Of a stretch of 39,476 nt of DNA, positions 16,235 through 25,021 are shown piece by piece (position 1 is the stretch's first letter; each line of letters begins with the position of its first letter). Below the pieces are notes generated by a model that had not been told where the DNA came from, did no database searches, and worked only from the letters and a program-made list of their open reading frames with translations. A program made the position numbers and the translations under genes. Origin of the DNA: Streptococcus gallolyticus (lineage in GTDB: Bacteria; Bacillota; Bacilli; Lactobacillales; Streptococcaceae); contig JAIMFC010000015.1 in assembly GCA_019794795.1 (NCBI GenBank), forward strand, positions 1 through 39,476, given 5' to 3'.

Positions 16235-16972
16235 GTGGATGTTTCAGAATTAACAAAGTCACTTGGGAGTTATAACGCTACAGTTAATAACTCAGTTGAC
16301 CTGGTTGTTGGTGCGACGCAGCCCCTTGCTTATGTGATAATCGGTGTATTCTTTCTCCTGGAGTTGGATAGCTGGTACAAATATTTCAAGCAAGAAGGTG
16401 GAGCTATTACAGCGAATCTTTGGATTGAATTAGCTCTTAAGTATGTACTAGCCTATTTCATGGTCATGTATAGTTCAGCTATCTTTGACTTTATTGTAGA
16501 AATCTTTAATCAAGCAATAAAACTGGTAGACGGGGTACTACCAGCGACGAAACTGGATTTTGATGTGACAACTAAGGGTGTTTCTGGATGGTTTTTTAAA
16601 AATGTAGTTAATTTAATTGGGAGATTTACTGATTTTGTGGCTAATCTTTCCGCTAAGCTACTTTTAATGATGAGATATTTTCAGATGTATCTTCTGAAGG
16701 CTCTAGGACCACTCATGATTGCTTTCTTTATGGCAGATTCAACACGTCCTACAATGATTAACTTCTTAAAACAATTTGCTGCAGCAGCACTACAAGGGTT
16801 GATTTTAATAATTGTAATTAGACTTTATCCAGCTCTTGTTCAGACAGATATGTTGAAAGCAGGAAGTGGAGATTATGTGACAGCCTTTGCGTCGATTGCC
16901 AAGGGTATTATCTTTATCTTTATGCTATTTGGTAGTCAGCGTTTGGCTAAAACCTTGCTTGGAACCAGCTAA
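16235..16972 (+). CDS. VirB6/TrbL-like polytopic T4SS channel protein (PrgH-like)
   Basis: The protein has 245 residues and starts at GTG, 9 bases after AAAGGAG. Several membrane helices are visible: PLAYVIIGVFFLLEL (about 29-43), YVLAYFMVMYSSAIFDFIV (about 69-88), a long hydrophobic stretch with ALGPLMIAFFMAD (about 155-168), a helix with LQGLILIIVIRLYPAL, and a last helix with IIFIFMLFGSQ. The sequence around LKALGPLMIAFF is typical of VirB6/TrbL inner-membrane channel subunits. The gene ends 97 bases before the next one, and that gap contains a strong promoter and operator. Confidence 0.85.
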   Translation: MDVSELTKSLGSYNATVNNSVDLVVGATQPLAYVIIGVFFLLELDSWYKYFKQEGGAITANLWIELALKYVLAYFMVMYSSAIFDFIVEIFNQAIKLVDGVLPATKLDFDVTTKGVSGWFFKNVVNLIGRFTDFVANLSAKLLLMMRYFQMYLLKALGPLMIAFFMADSTRPTMINFLKQFAAAALQGLILIIVIRLYPALVQTDMLKAGSGDYVTAFASIAKGIIFIFMLFGSQRLAKTLLGTS

Positions 16973-16988
16973 TACAGCGTAAAAATAG

Positions 16989-17017
16989 TTGCTTCCTTCC
17001 TATCAATATGATATAAT
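16989..17017 (+). promoter_or_regulatory. Sigma-A promoter inside the T4SS cluster
   Basis: TTGCTT (16989-16994), a 17-base spacer and a perfect TATAAT (17012-17017). The -10 touches a 28-bp palindrome, so the promoter is probably repressed by the protein that binds it. It would drive the membrane protein at 17070 and the downstream VirB4 block. Confidence 0.8.
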
Positions 17018-17044
17018 ATCAACATAAATATATTTATGTTGATA
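17017..17044 (+). promoter_or_regulatory. Perfect 28-bp palindromic operator
   Basis: The half-site TATCAACATAAATA (17017-17030) is followed by its exact reverse complement (17031-17044). A smaller symmetric TATCA-ATA-TGATA (17001-17013) lies in the promoter spacer and -10. The outer arms TATCAA/TTGATA match palindromes at the parA and RHH genes, so one regulator likely binds all of them. Confidence 0.8.
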
Positions 17045-17069
17045 AATATAATGATAAAGGAGAAAGGCT

Positions 17070-17492
17070 ATGAAAGAGGGAAAACAAGTTCAAAGTGTTG
17101 AAGAAGCATTGGAAAACCTACATGAAGCTATGGCTTATGCTTCACATGATGAATTAGTAGCTGCTGGCTTAGAAAAACCAAAAGGCTTTTTCTCACGAGT
17201 AGCTTCCTTCTTTAGTTTTCTCTATACCATTATTTTAGGGCTAGTTGCTCTAGTTGTAGGAGTTCCTTTATTTCTGCTCTATTTTATCTGGAATTGGCTC
17301 ATGAACGGGGTTACACTTTGGATTGCCTATATGACAATTGGTCTAATTGTCATAACATTTGCAGACATAAAATATGAAGGAAATTGGTGGGAGTTTTTAG
17401 CTACAGAACCAGCTCTATACATTGTAATTGCTATTTCAGGGGTTTTAGCATTTATGATGTCCGTCAATAAATTTCGTGGAAAAGAAATCTAA
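17070..17492 (+). CDS. Conserved-type T4SS-linked membrane protein, unknown function
   Basis: The protein has 140 residues. A soluble N-terminus of about 45 residues (with VEEALENLHEAMAYASHDEL, likely helical) precedes three hydrophobic stretches: FLYTIILGLVALVVGVPLFL (about 50-70), VTLWIAYMTIGLIVITFADI (about 80-100) and ALYIVIAISGVLAFMM (about 115-131). AAAGGAG precedes the ATG. It is the first gene after the operator-controlled promoter and is followed by a terminator-like hairpin. Its place in the cluster suggests an assembly or regulatory role in the mating channel, but no family is recognised. Confidence 0.75.
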   Translation: MKEGKQVQSVEEALENLHEAMAYASHDELVAAGLEKPKGFFSRVASFFSFLYTIILGLVALVVGVPLFLLYFIWNWLMNGVTLWIAYMTIGLIVITFADIKYEGNWWEFLATEPALYIVIAISGVLAFMMSVNKFRGKEI

Positions 17493-17513
17493 CAAAAACA
17501 CGATTATCACACA

Positions 17514-17545
17514 AAGCATAATGCGACTTGCATTGTGCTTTTTCT
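17514..17545 (+). terminator. Terminator or attenuator between T4SS genes
   Basis: AAGCATAATGC (17514-17524) pairs with GCATTGTGCTT (17530-17540) with one T-G pair around a GACTT loop, followed by TTTCT. It would reduce transcription into the downstream VirB4 block unless read through. Confidence 0.75.
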
Positions 17546-17565
17546 ATTGTCAGAAAGGAGTTTTC

Positions 17566-17772
17566 ATGGCACAAAAAGACCCCATTGTTAAAAGAATGGG
17601 GAAATTGCTGAAGAAATTATGGAAGTATATTTTGAATAGGGGAAATACAGTTTTGGAACAGCCTGCTCCTACAGATAAAGAATTTGTTTGGATAACGGGG
17701 TTCATTATCGTTATATTCCTCTTAATTAAATTTATTCAGCTACTCTTCAATATTTGGGAAAACTTTATTTGA
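17566..17772 (+). CDS. Small single-span membrane protein
   Basis: The protein has 68 residues. The ATG at 17566 is preferred because AAAGGAG lies six bases before it; a longer in-frame version from 17476 would overlap the previous gene and lacks such a site. The N-terminal 30 residues are basic (VKRMGKLLKKLWKYILNRG). A C-terminal helix (FVWITGFIIVIFLLIKFIQLL) spans the membrane. It sits between the T4SS membrane protein and the PrgI-like gene. The function is unknown; it may be a minor T4SS subunit. Confidence 0.65.
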   Translation: MAQKDPIVKRMGKLLKKLWKYILNRGNTVLEQPAPTDKEFVWITGFIIVIFLLIKFIQLLFNIWENFI

Positions 17773-17886
17773 AATCCCTTGAAAAGTCGCAACGATTAGT
17801 ATTCCAAGTTTAAAGAGACTGACAAGGGCAAGAAAACAAGTTGCTAAATTGGTTAATATTTCCAAGTATTGAAGAGAACTCATCAT
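17740..17886 (-). CDS. Possible antisense hydrophobic peptide (type I toxin-like), tentative
   Basis: The 170-base gap between the small membrane protein and the PrgI-like gene has no plus-strand gene. On the minus strand, an ORF of 48 residues starts MMSSLQYLEILTNLATCF. One hydrophobic helix follows (LATCFLALVSLFKLGILIVA), then a short polar tail. An extended -10 TGTTATAAT (17926-17918, minus) lies 32 bases before the ATG. The size and topology resemble holin-like type I toxins. No good ribosome site is seen and the 3' end overlaps the plus-strand gene by 33 bases, so chance is a real alternative. Confidence 0.3.
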   Translation of the reverse strand: MMSSLQYLEILTNLATCFLALVSLFKLGILIVATFQGISNKVFPNIEE

Positions 17887-17941
17887 TGATGTAGCTAAAT
17901 ATTTTTTCCATGTGTCAATTATAACAAAAGAAAGGAGAACT

Positions 17942-18307
17942 ATGAAACTAGGTTCAGAATTTTTGAAAGAGTTCGAGAACTACGAAAAACCAATTTTTGG
18001 AAACATGACTAAGCAGAATTTTATTCTGTTCGCAGTTGTACTAGTGACAGGTGTTCTAAACATTGTCCTATTGCAACTAGGTGTTCCTCAAATCATTTTA
18101 TTATTGCTGTCGATTCCCATTATTGTTCCAACCTTGCTCTTAACGTCAAAGAAAAAAGATGACTACTTAGAGCGTTGGAAATTTCAATATACGATACAGG
18201 AACGTGCGTATCTAACAGACTTCGGAAAGGAGGAGAAGTTTACAAAAAATGAGTTTATTCAATCGAAAACCGTCTCGGAAGTTAACCAAAACCGAGAAAC
18301 AACGTAA
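17942..18307 (+). CDS. PrgI family T4SS protein (VirB3-like)
   Basis: The protein has 121 residues. The start at 17942 is chosen for its AAAGGAG site. Two adjacent membrane helices, FILFAVVLVTGVLNIVLLQL and IILLLLSIPIIVPTLLLT (about 24-62), are followed by a soluble tail with RWKFQYTIQERAYLTDF. This is the PrgI layout. PrgI/VirB3 proteins sit next to the VirB4 ATPase in the inner membrane complex. The 3' end overlaps the VirB4 gene by 59 bases, which is unusually long and points to coupled translation. Confidence 0.8.
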   Translation: MKLGSEFLKEFENYEKPIFGNMTKQNFILFAVVLVTGVLNIVLLQLGVPQIILLLLSIPIIVPTLLLTSKKKDDYLERWKFQYTIQERAYLTDFGKEEKFTKNEFIQSKTVSEVNQNRETT

Positions 18308-20633
18308 GGCCCGCTTGAATCGGACCATTAAACCGTCTACCCAGGTCACAATTCGCTACACTAGCCAATTTGAAGACGGCCTCATGCACATTACGGGCCA
18401 AGAATATTCCAAGTGTTTCCGTCTAGGCGATGTGGCTTACACGTCCACTACAGATGAGGAAAAATTGGATGTCATTGATACCTACGCTGAAGCGATCAAC
18501 TCACTAGACGGTGGTGATAACTTCCAATTCTTAGGAATCAATCGTCGAGTAGAAAGCCAAGTAGTAGAAGATGTCCTCTTTGAAAATGTTGGGGATGAAT
18601 ACCAGGACTATCGGGATGAGTATAACGCTATTGTCAAAAGGCGTTTCTCAAAAAACAGTAAGAACTTCAAGTTTGATAAGTACATTATCATTTCTACTGA
18701 AGCCAACGATAATGACTTGGCAGACCGTCAGTTGGATGAAATTGGGGTTTCTTTATCTAACCAGTTTGCGGAAATGGAAATCAATCTGACGGAAATGAAC
18801 GGATTGGACCGTCTGAAGGTTTTCAATTACTTGCTGAGGGGGGAGAATTTCCTTACTTATGACTATCGGGATATTGCTTTATCAGGCTTAACTTCCAAGG
18901 ACTTTATTGCACCAAGTCGAATCAAGTTCATGGAAGACCGTATGAAAATTGACGACTTCTTTGCGAAAGTCATGTTTGTACGCAGATACCCGTCCTTCCT
19001 GACAGATAAGCTGATGAAGAAGTTGACGGAAACGGGTGTCGAGTTTGCGATTACGGTTCATGCTAAGCCATACGATACAACAGACGCTTTGAAGAAAATC
19101 AATAGTCAACAGGCAGCGGTTAAAGCTGAAATGATTAAGAATCAAAAAGACGGTCTTCGGGACGGTGTGATTGATTCAGACCTAACTACTTCTGGAGTAG
19201 CACGTGAAATCAATGAAGCAACCAAAGCCTGGAAGGATGAGTTGGTGGACAATGACCAGAAAATGTATTCTGGTTTGATTGCTGTCTACTTTATCGCTCC
19301 TGACAATGAAACTCTCAATGCCAATGCGGAGAACCTAAAAACAGCTGCTCGTCGATTGGGGGTTGACTTGGATGATTGCTACTACCACCAGGAAGAAGCG
19401 CTCAATACGATTCTTCCAATCGGCCATGCATACTTGGATGTGAAGAAAAAGTATGCCCGTGATATGACAACAGCCAATGTGGCAACACAAGTCCCATTTA
19501 CTAATGTAGAGCTGATTTCTAATTCAAAGAAAGCCCTCTATTATGGTCAAAATCAACTGTCTAACAATATTATCACGCTAGACCGTAAAGCAGATTTGAA
19601 TACGGGTAGCGGTATGATATTTGGTACTGCTGGCTCAGGGAAAGGGATGACTGTCAAAACAGCTGAAATCATTCCAACCCTGCTTCGGTATCCTGAAGAC
19701 AGAATCATTATCATTGACCCAGAAGATGAGTACACAACGATTGGCCGAGAATTTGGCGCCCAAATCATTGATATTGCAGTAGGTTCTAAGAGTCACTTAA
19801 ACCTGTTAGACCTACCAAGTCAAGAAAAATTGGACTTACTGGATGATGAGGACAACGACCCGATTGGTGACAAGGCTAACCTGCTCATGGGCTTGTTTGA
19901 ATCTATGTTTGATGAGGTAACAGCTGAGGAATTTGGTATCATTGACCGAGTGACCGCTCTGACCTACGAACGATTTGAAGGACGTGATACCATGCCAACC
20001 TTGGCAGATTGGCACGATGTTCTGCTAGAACAAGAAGAAGAGTTTGCTCAAAACCTTGCGACAAAATCAGAACCCTATGCCAAAGGTTCTCAAAATATCT
20101 TTGCTCACCAGTCCAACGTCAGCCTAGACAGTCGCTTTATTATTTTTAATATTAAGCGGCTGAAAGGTAAATTAAAACCATTTGCCCTCTTAGTTATCCA
20201 GGACTATGTATGGAATATGATTGTTGAAAATCAAGGAAAATTGACCACTCGCCTTTATGTCGATGAAATCCAGCTCCTCTTCAAAGACCAGGCTCAGCGG
20301 ACCTTCTTTACAGAACTGTACTCACGTGTTCGGAAATATGGAGCCATTCCAACAGGAATCACGCAAAATATTGAAACAGTTCTTTCAACTGAAGAGGGAA
20401 GAAAGTTACTATCAAACAGTGAGTTCATGATTCTTCTGAAACAAAAGGAAACAGATATGCTTCAGATCCGTAAGGTCTTGAAGCTATCTCCAACTTTGGA
20501 ACGCTATATTCTGAAGCCGAAAACAAAAGGTTCGGGATTGATTGTGGCAGGGGATGTGATTGTACCATTTAACAATACAATTCCAGAACACACAAAGCTG
20601 TTCCAACTTACTCATACAAATGCTAAGAATTAG
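18249..20633 (+). CDS. virB4: VirB4-type T4SS ATPase (PrgJ-like)
   Basis: The protein has 794 residues, normal for the family. The Walker A motif is GTAGSGKGM (about 459-467), followed by IIIIDPEDEY (about 480-489). The Walker B region is LYVDEIQLLF (about 667-676), followed by the TGITQNIETVL stretch. The N-terminal half is the CagE/TrbE/VirB4 N domain. VirB4 ATPases energise T4SS assembly and substrate transfer and pair with VirD4. It begins inside the PrgI-like gene (59-base overlap) and ends 11 bases before the PrgK-like gene. Confidence 0.95.
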   Translation: MSLFNRKPSRKLTKTEKQRKARLNRTIKPSTQVTIRYTSQFEDGLMHITGQEYSKCFRLGDVAYTSTTDEEKLDVIDTYAEAINSLDGGDNFQFLGINRRVESQVVEDVLFENVGDEYQDYRDEYNAIVKRRFSKNSKNFKFDKYIIISTEANDNDLADRQLDEIGVSLSNQFAEMEINLTEMNGLDRLKVFNYLLRGENFLTYDYRDIALSGLTSKDFIAPSRIKFMEDRMKIDDFFAKVMFVRRYPSFLTDKLMKKLTETGVEFAITVHAKPYDTTDALKKINSQQAAVKAEMIKNQKDGLRDGVIDSDLTTSGVAREINEATKAWKDELVDNDQKMYSGLIAVYFIAPDNETLNANAENLKTAARRLGVDLDDCYYHQEEALNTILPIGHAYLDVKKKYARDMTTANVATQVPFTNVELISNSKKALYYGQNQLSNNIITLDRKADLNTGSGMIFGTAGSGKGMTVKTAEIIPTLLRYPEDRIIIIDPEDEYTTIGREFGAQIIDIAVGSKSHLNLLDLPSQEKLDLLDDEDNDPIGDKANLLMGLFESMFDEVTAEEFGIIDRVTALTYERFEGRDTMPTLADWHDVLLEQEEEFAQNLATKSEPYAKGSQNIFAHQSNVSLDSRFIIFNIKRLKGKLKPFALLVIQDYVWNMIVENQGKLTTRLYVDEIQLLFKDQAQRTFFTELYSRVRKYGAIPTGITQNIETVLSTEEGRKLLSNSEFMILLKQKETDMLQIRKVLKLSPTLERYILKPKTKGSGLIVAGDVIVPFNNTIPEHTKLFQLTHTNAKN

Positions 20634-20644
20634 GAGGTGGTCAT

Positions 20645-23209
20645 TTGACCAGAAAAGCGAAGCGGGAGTTGAAGGAAGCAAAATCCAATCTGGCAGAAGC
20701 GAAACAGGAGCTTTCTCAGGCTAAGTCGCAATATAGACTGGTCAAAAAGGAAACTCCTAAATATGTCAAAGCTACCACTCCAGCTGAAGAAAAATATTTG
20801 AAGCAACGGGAAACTGCCAAACAGTCTGTGGCAAAAGACAAGGTGAAACAGGCTAAGTACAAGAAGAAAGAGGCTGTTAGGCGTAAGAAAATAGCCCTCG
20901 ATCGAACTGGAGGTAGCCTAAAGAAAAAGGTTTCTAAAAAGGGGTATCGAAATATTCGCACAACCGCAGAAACGGTTGTGCAAGACAATGAAATACTTGG
21001 AGAGATTGCTTCTTCTCGTCAGAAAATTCGTCAAACCAATGCGAATATCCAACGAAGTAAGCGGATAGCACGCTATACAGCTAAGGTTGGAACAAAGACA
21101 GGTAAAGGAATTTACAGTCTTTCTAACCGTACCTATAATTTGGCAAGAGGTCGAAGATTTACCAGGACTGTCAAGGCTAATCGATGGGAGACCAAGGTTG
21201 CCAAACATCTAAAGAAGTTGAAAACAAGGGTCATGGCCAATAAGCACGTAAAGCGGGTCAAGACTGCAAGTAAGTGGGGCGGACGTATTCTACGTCCATT
21301 GAAAGCGATTTTGACCAACCCACTTTCCCTGAAGGCTTACTTGGTTGGTTTCGTACTCGTATGTATCGTCGCTCTATTTGGCGGTAATACGGCGACGATA
21401 GAACAAGATGAGTTTGAACTATCTAGAGCTTGGTTGCATGTCAGTCAGCTAGATAGGGAGAAATCCACGGATAAGGTTGACTATTGGACGAATATAGATG
21501 AAATCATGATGTATATGAACTATCGTTACAATGATTACAGTCTAGATAAAAGATGGATAAACCCAATTTTGAAAAATGTTCCAGGGCAAGGGAGCCAAAC
21601 CTATAAGGACGCTCTATCGTCTATTTGGAACAATCTCAATGATGATACTGACAACTTGAAAAAAATGTCTGATTTGTACGGGAAAGATGGCAAGTCCACC
21701 TGGATTCAGTTGCCAAAGGCGGATAGGGAAGAATACCTGGAGCTTTTAGAACAAGGCAAAGAGATTGGCCCCTATGCGTCTCTTCAGGAGTTAGAAAATC
21801 CATTCTATGCCCAAGATGATGTAAATTATACAACTCCCTTGAAGATAACCAAGCGGTTTGGCTACACGTCGAAGGATAAAATCTACAATGGTAGTGTACT
21901 TCAGGCAGGCCGTGGCCAGAAGGTGCTGGCAACACTGTCTGGGACCATTGAAGTGAAAAAAGATGAAGTCCATATCAAAACCAGCGATAAAGACTTCATC
22001 TATAAAAATTTGAGCGGCTTACGTTACAAAACAGGTGATAAAGTTGAAGCTGGACAAGAGATAGGGAAACTTGATTCAGATAACGGCTTGACAGTCTATT
22101 ATCAAAAACTAGAAGGTGACGAAAAGCAAGACAAGTGGACCTATGTAAATGTTGGTTTCTGCTTTCAGTTTGTCGAGTATACTCAAACGACGTCAGTTAT
22201 TTCTAACCTTGATTTTTCGGGGGACATGGCTTCTAAAGTCAAAACAGCCTATGACCTTGTTAAGAAGTATGAACCGAACGCAACGATCAATGGTATGGCC
22301 TCCATGTTTAGAAATTTCTGGACAGAGAGTTCGATTACAGCTAAACGTGCTGAAGGAGATTACCTCAATCCTCCGATTGGTGCGTCAGCTTCTTCATGGG
22401 ATGACCCGACGTGGCTAGCTATGAATGGCCCCAGTATTTATGGGGGAAGTTATCCAAATATTCTTCGTCGAGGGCTAGGTCTTGGCCAATGGACAGATAC
22501 AGCAGACGGTTCTACTCGTCACACATTATTGCTGAATTATGCAGCAGCTAAAGGGAAGAAATGGTATGACCTGGAGTTACAGATTGACTTCATTTTCAAC
22601 GGTGACGCACCTTATTATACTAATATAGCAAGGTCCATCTTGACGTCTAACGAGGATGTGGCAACCTTGACCAAACGCTTCTTGGTAAATTGGGAAGGAA
22701 ACCCTGGAGACAAGCTAGCTGAACGTCAAAACAATGCGAAACAGATTGCAGATTATCTGAAGAATCCGTCTTCAGGTGGAGGAAGTAAGACCTTAGTTGC
22801 TTCCTGGAACTTCCCTGAAGCCTATCGTTCTAAGCTCACAAGCTTCCCTTCATCATCTACCGTTTCATCCTTCTTAAATGGAAATACGTATCCAATGGGT
22901 CAATGTACCTGGTATACCTACAATCGGTTAGCTGAAGCTGGTAAACCACATTTTAATTGGCTAGGGAATGGACAAGATTGGGTAGGAAATTTGATTGCGA
23001 AAGGCTGGAAATTCTCAGCGACACCAAAAGCTGGTGCAGTGATGTCTGAATCAGGTGGTCAATACGGTCACGTGGCTTATGTTGAATACGTCAATCTTGA
23101 TGGTTCCTTCCTGGTATCAGAATGTAACTATTTAGGAGTACAAGATAAGATTCACTGGCGAGTTTGTGCAAATGTAGCACCCAACCAAACATTTGCGATT
23201 GCGCCATAA
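20645..23209 (+). CDS. PrgK-like T4SS cell wall hydrolase (LytM-like, lysozyme, CHAP)
   Basis: The protein has 854 residues and starts at TTG, with AGGAGG just before it. The N-terminal 220 residues are very basic coiled coil and stay inside the cell. A membrane helix (AYLVGFVLVCIVALFGGN, about 230-247) precedes the extracellular part. That part has a LytM-like domain (about 395-480) without an obvious HxH zinc motif, a phage-tail-lysozyme-like domain (about 525-710, with FWTESSITAKRAEGDYLNPP), and a C-terminal CHAP domain with Cys in GQCTWY (about 754) and His in YGHVAYVE (about 808). This is the three-domain plan of PrgK of pCF10. The enzyme would open the peptidoglycan for the mating channel. 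Confidence 0.9.
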   Translation: MTRKAKRELKEAKSNLAEAKQELSQAKSQYRLVKKETPKYVKATTPAEEKYLKQRETAKQSVAKDKVKQAKYKKKEAVRRKKIALDRTGGSLKKKVSKKGYRNIRTTAETVVQDNEILGEIASSRQKIRQTNANIQRSKRIARYTAKVGTKTGKGIYSLSNRTYNLARGRRFTRTVKANRWETKVAKHLKKLKTRVMANKHVKRVKTASKWGGRILRPLKAILTNPLSLKAYLVGFVLVCIVALFGGNTATIEQDEFELSRAWLHVSQLDREKSTDKVDYWTNIDEIMMYMNYRYNDYSLDKRWINPILKNVPGQGSQTYKDALSSIWNNLNDDTDNLKKMSDLYGKDGKSTWIQLPKADREEYLELLEQGKEIGPYASLQELENPFYAQDDVNYTTPLKITKRFGYTSKDKIYNGSVLQAGRGQKVLATLSGTIEVKKDEVHIKTSDKDFIYKNLSGLRYKTGDKVEAGQEIGKLDSDNGLTVYYQKLEGDEKQDKWTYVNVGFCFQFVEYTQTTSVISNLDFSGDMASKVKTAYDLVKKYEPNATINGMASMFRNFWTESSITAKRAEGDYLNPPIGASASSWDDPTWLAMNGPSIYGGSYPNILRRGLGLGQWTDTADGSTRHTLLLNYAAAKGKKWYDLELQIDFIFNGDAPYYTNIARSILTSNEDVATLTKRFLVNWEGNPGDKLAERQNNAKQIADYLKNPSSGGGSKTLVASWNFPEAYRSKLTSFPSSSTVSSFLNGNTYPMGQCTWYTYNRLAEAGKPHFNWLGNGQDWVGNLIAKGWKFSATPKAGAVMSESGGQYGHVAYVEYVNLDGSFLVSECNYLGVQDKIHWRVCANVAPNQTFAIAP

Positions 23210-23224
23210 AATGAAAGGAGTAAT

Positions 23225-23857
23225 ATGTTAGGTTTTGGAAAAATTGCTCAACTAGATGTTGACAAATTCAACCGAATCAAAAAAATTGGCATGGTCGCTT
23301 CTCTAGTCCTGGTATTCATACTAGGGCTAGGTCTTGGCCATATCGGGAAGTCCCCTAAAACAACAGATCAGGAGACAACAACAAGTAAGAAAGTGAAGGA
23401 GGCAGCGTTCCCTTCTGATTTATCAAAGGATCAAATTGAAGATTTTTTGATTGCTTACTTCACCAAAAAAGACCTGGGTGAGAATCGGGCTAGATACGAG
23501 ACGTTTATGTCCGAGGCAATGTATAAGCAAGAGGTGGCAACTGAAGAGGAGCCTGTCAATCAAACCTATAAAGGGTATGTGGTTGATTTTAAGTACAAGT
23601 CATCAGAAATCTATATTAATCAGGACAAATTAACGGCCCTGGTCAAAGTGACCTATACTAGTACCTACTTAGCGAAAAAAAATGATTATACAAACTCTCA
23701 GAAGAATGTTCCAAGCAATTTAACCTTGAAAGTGACATACTTGAAGCAAGGAAACAAATTGCTGGTTAATAATCTGACAACAGTAGTATTGACAGATACT
23801 AATAATCTTGAAAGTAGTAGCTATTCTAGCTATATATTTTCTAAGCAAACCGAATAA
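23225..23857 (+). CDS. VirB8-like T4SS scaffold protein (PrgL-like)
   Basis: The protein has 210 residues. A short cytoplasmic N-terminus precedes one membrane helix (IGMVASLVLVFILGLGLGHI, about 20-40). A linker and an extracellular domain of about 130 residues follow (about 70-205), starting FPSDLSKDQIEDFLIAYFTKK. Its alpha-then-beta pattern fits the NTF2-like fold of VirB8/TcpC proteins. PrgL of pCF10 holds this position directly after PrgK. The start follows AAAGGAG, 15 bases after the previous gene. Confidence 0.75.
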   Translation: MLGFGKIAQLDVDKFNRIKKIGMVASLVLVFILGLGLGHIGKSPKTTDQETTTSKKVKEAAFPSDLSKDQIEDFLIAYFTKKDLGENRARYETFMSEAMYKQEVATEEEPVNQTYKGYVVDFKYKSSEIYINQDKLTALVKVTYTSTYLAKKNDYTNSQKNVPSNLTLKVTYLKQGNKLLVNNLTTVVLTDTNNLESSSYSSYIFSKQTE

Positions 23858-23872
23858 ATAGAGGAGGAAATA

Positions 23873-24112
23873 ATGGCAAGAAAAAAATCATTGCAGGATT
23901 ATAAGAAACCACTTGAAAAAATCGAAAGGGACCTGGCAAAAGTTGAAAAAGATAAACAAGCACTCTCTAAGAAAGAAGCTGAACTCAAAAAAGAATTTGC
24001 GCAGAAACATGCAGACTATGTAATGTTTCTTATCGCAGACTCAGGATTGAGTCCAGAAGACCTAGAAAGCCTCTTGTTATCTGATAAGACAGGTCAATCA
24101 GGTGGTGAATAA
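23873..24112 (+). CDS. Small coiled-coil T4SS-associated protein (PrgM-like)
   Basis: The protein has 79 residues. Residues 10-50 form a strongly charged coiled coil (KIERDLAKVEKDKQALSKK), followed by a short helix with DSGLSPEDLESLLL. There is no signal peptide or membrane helix. Small proteins of this type follow PrgL in pCF10-like systems. The stop overlaps the next start by one base (TAATG), so the two are coupled. The ribosome site GAGGAGG is strong. The function is not known; it may be a cytoplasmic adaptor. Confidence 0.7.
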   Translation: MARKKSLQDYKKPLEKIERDLAKVEKDKQALSKKEAELKKEFAQKHADYVMFLIADSGLSPEDLESLLLSDKTGQSGGE

Positions 24113-24948
24113 TGTTCATAGTCACAAATTCTAAAAATCAGGTACGGGAATTAAAAACAAAGGATGAACTTCTCTGGTATGTAGAAAATACCTCTGCTAG
24201 AATGGCAGATATGCAGGAAGAAGTATCGCTCACGGTCAAACATATTTCCGACGTGGGCGGTGATACCCTTGATACCATTCAGCTATCCCTTCCTCTTCAA
24301 AGTCATGTAGAAGTGGTTCTGGCTGACTTTGGTAACCAAAAGGAGCCGAAGCCTTCACGGTTGGAATTATTGAAGCCAAAGCCCAAGAAAGCTGTCCCTA
24401 AGAAGGTAGATTCTAAGGCAGTGGTTGAACAAGAACCTGTCCATCAAGAGCCAAATGAGCCTAGAACGGCTGTCTCAGCACCTAAAAAATTGAATGTTTT
24501 AGGTTTGATAGCTCTAATGGTAGCGGTAGGAGGTCTAGCCCTTTCAGGAATGGTCTATAACCAACACCATTCACTTGTGAAAGAATTGAAGACAACCCAA
24601 ACGCAGCTCCAGAAAATTGTTTCTCTTCAGGAGAAAGAACATGCAGTGGATTTGTTTGCTCGTTATTTCCTACCTAACTATTATTCTGGAGATGGGAACA
24701 AAGTGACCGTATATCTGGGTAAGTCATTGTCTAAAGATACCATTCCACTACCAAGTGGACAGCTACAATCAGCGGTCCTTGAAACGATTGCTGAAGAAGG
24801 GGATGCCTTTAAGCTAACCTATGTAGTAGCTGTTAAGACAGACCAATCCTCTAAAAGTCAACGTTTGACCTTTGAGGTCAAAGAAGATAAAAAGTCTGAC
24901 TATGGCTTTTCTATCACTAAACTGCCCAAAGCAACGGCTTATCCATAG
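24112..24948 (+). CDS. Single-span membrane protein with extracellular domain, T4SS-associated
   Basis: The protein has 278 residues. An acidic N-terminal cytoplasmic domain (about 1-80) is followed by a Lys/Pro/Glu-rich linker, one membrane helix (LGLIALMVAVGGLALSGMVY, about 129-148) and an extracellular domain (about 165-278). That domain starts with a coiled coil (VKELKTTQTQLQKIVSLQEKE) and then ARYFLPNYYSGDGNKV. The extracellular part resembles VirB8/TcpC-type domains in size and topology, so it may be a second scaffold subunit. The exact family is not recognised. It is coupled to the previous gene by TAATG. Confidence 0.6.
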   Translation: MFIVTNSKNQVRELKTKDELLWYVENTSARMADMQEEVSLTVKHISDVGGDTLDTIQLSLPLQSHVEVVLADFGNQKEPKPSRLELLKPKPKKAVPKKVDSKAVVEQEPVHQEPNEPRTAVSAPKKLNVLGLIALMVAVGGLALSGMVYNQHHSLVKELKTTQTQLQKIVSLQEKEHAVDLFARYFLPNYYSGDGNKVTVYLGKSLSKDTIPLPSGQLQSAVLETIAEEGDAFKLTYVVAVKTDQSSKSQRLTFEVKEDKKSDYGFSITKLPKATAYP

Positions 24949-24954
24949 TTCATC

Positions 24955-24996
24955 ATTATAAACATAAATACAAATACAAATATAAATATAAGTATA
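24955..24996 (+). repeat. AT-rich 6-bp tandem repeats upstream of the LPXTG gene
   Basis: A run of ATAAAC/ATAAAT/ACAAAT/ATAAAT units (6-bp period) occupies the gap before the LPXTG gene at 25022. It shares the AACATAAATA word with the 28-bp palindrome at 17017 but lacks the TTGATA arm. It may be a degenerate operator or a slippage-prone promoter spacer. No convincing -35/-10 pair is seen. Confidence 0.45.
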
Positions 24997-25021
24997 TTGG
25001 TAAAATTCAAAGGAGAATCTT

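Noticed and set aside
18888..19145. Minus-strand open frame inside the VirB4 gene
   Set aside because: It lies opposite a well-conserved ATPase gene, has no ribosome site and shows no recognisable protein features.
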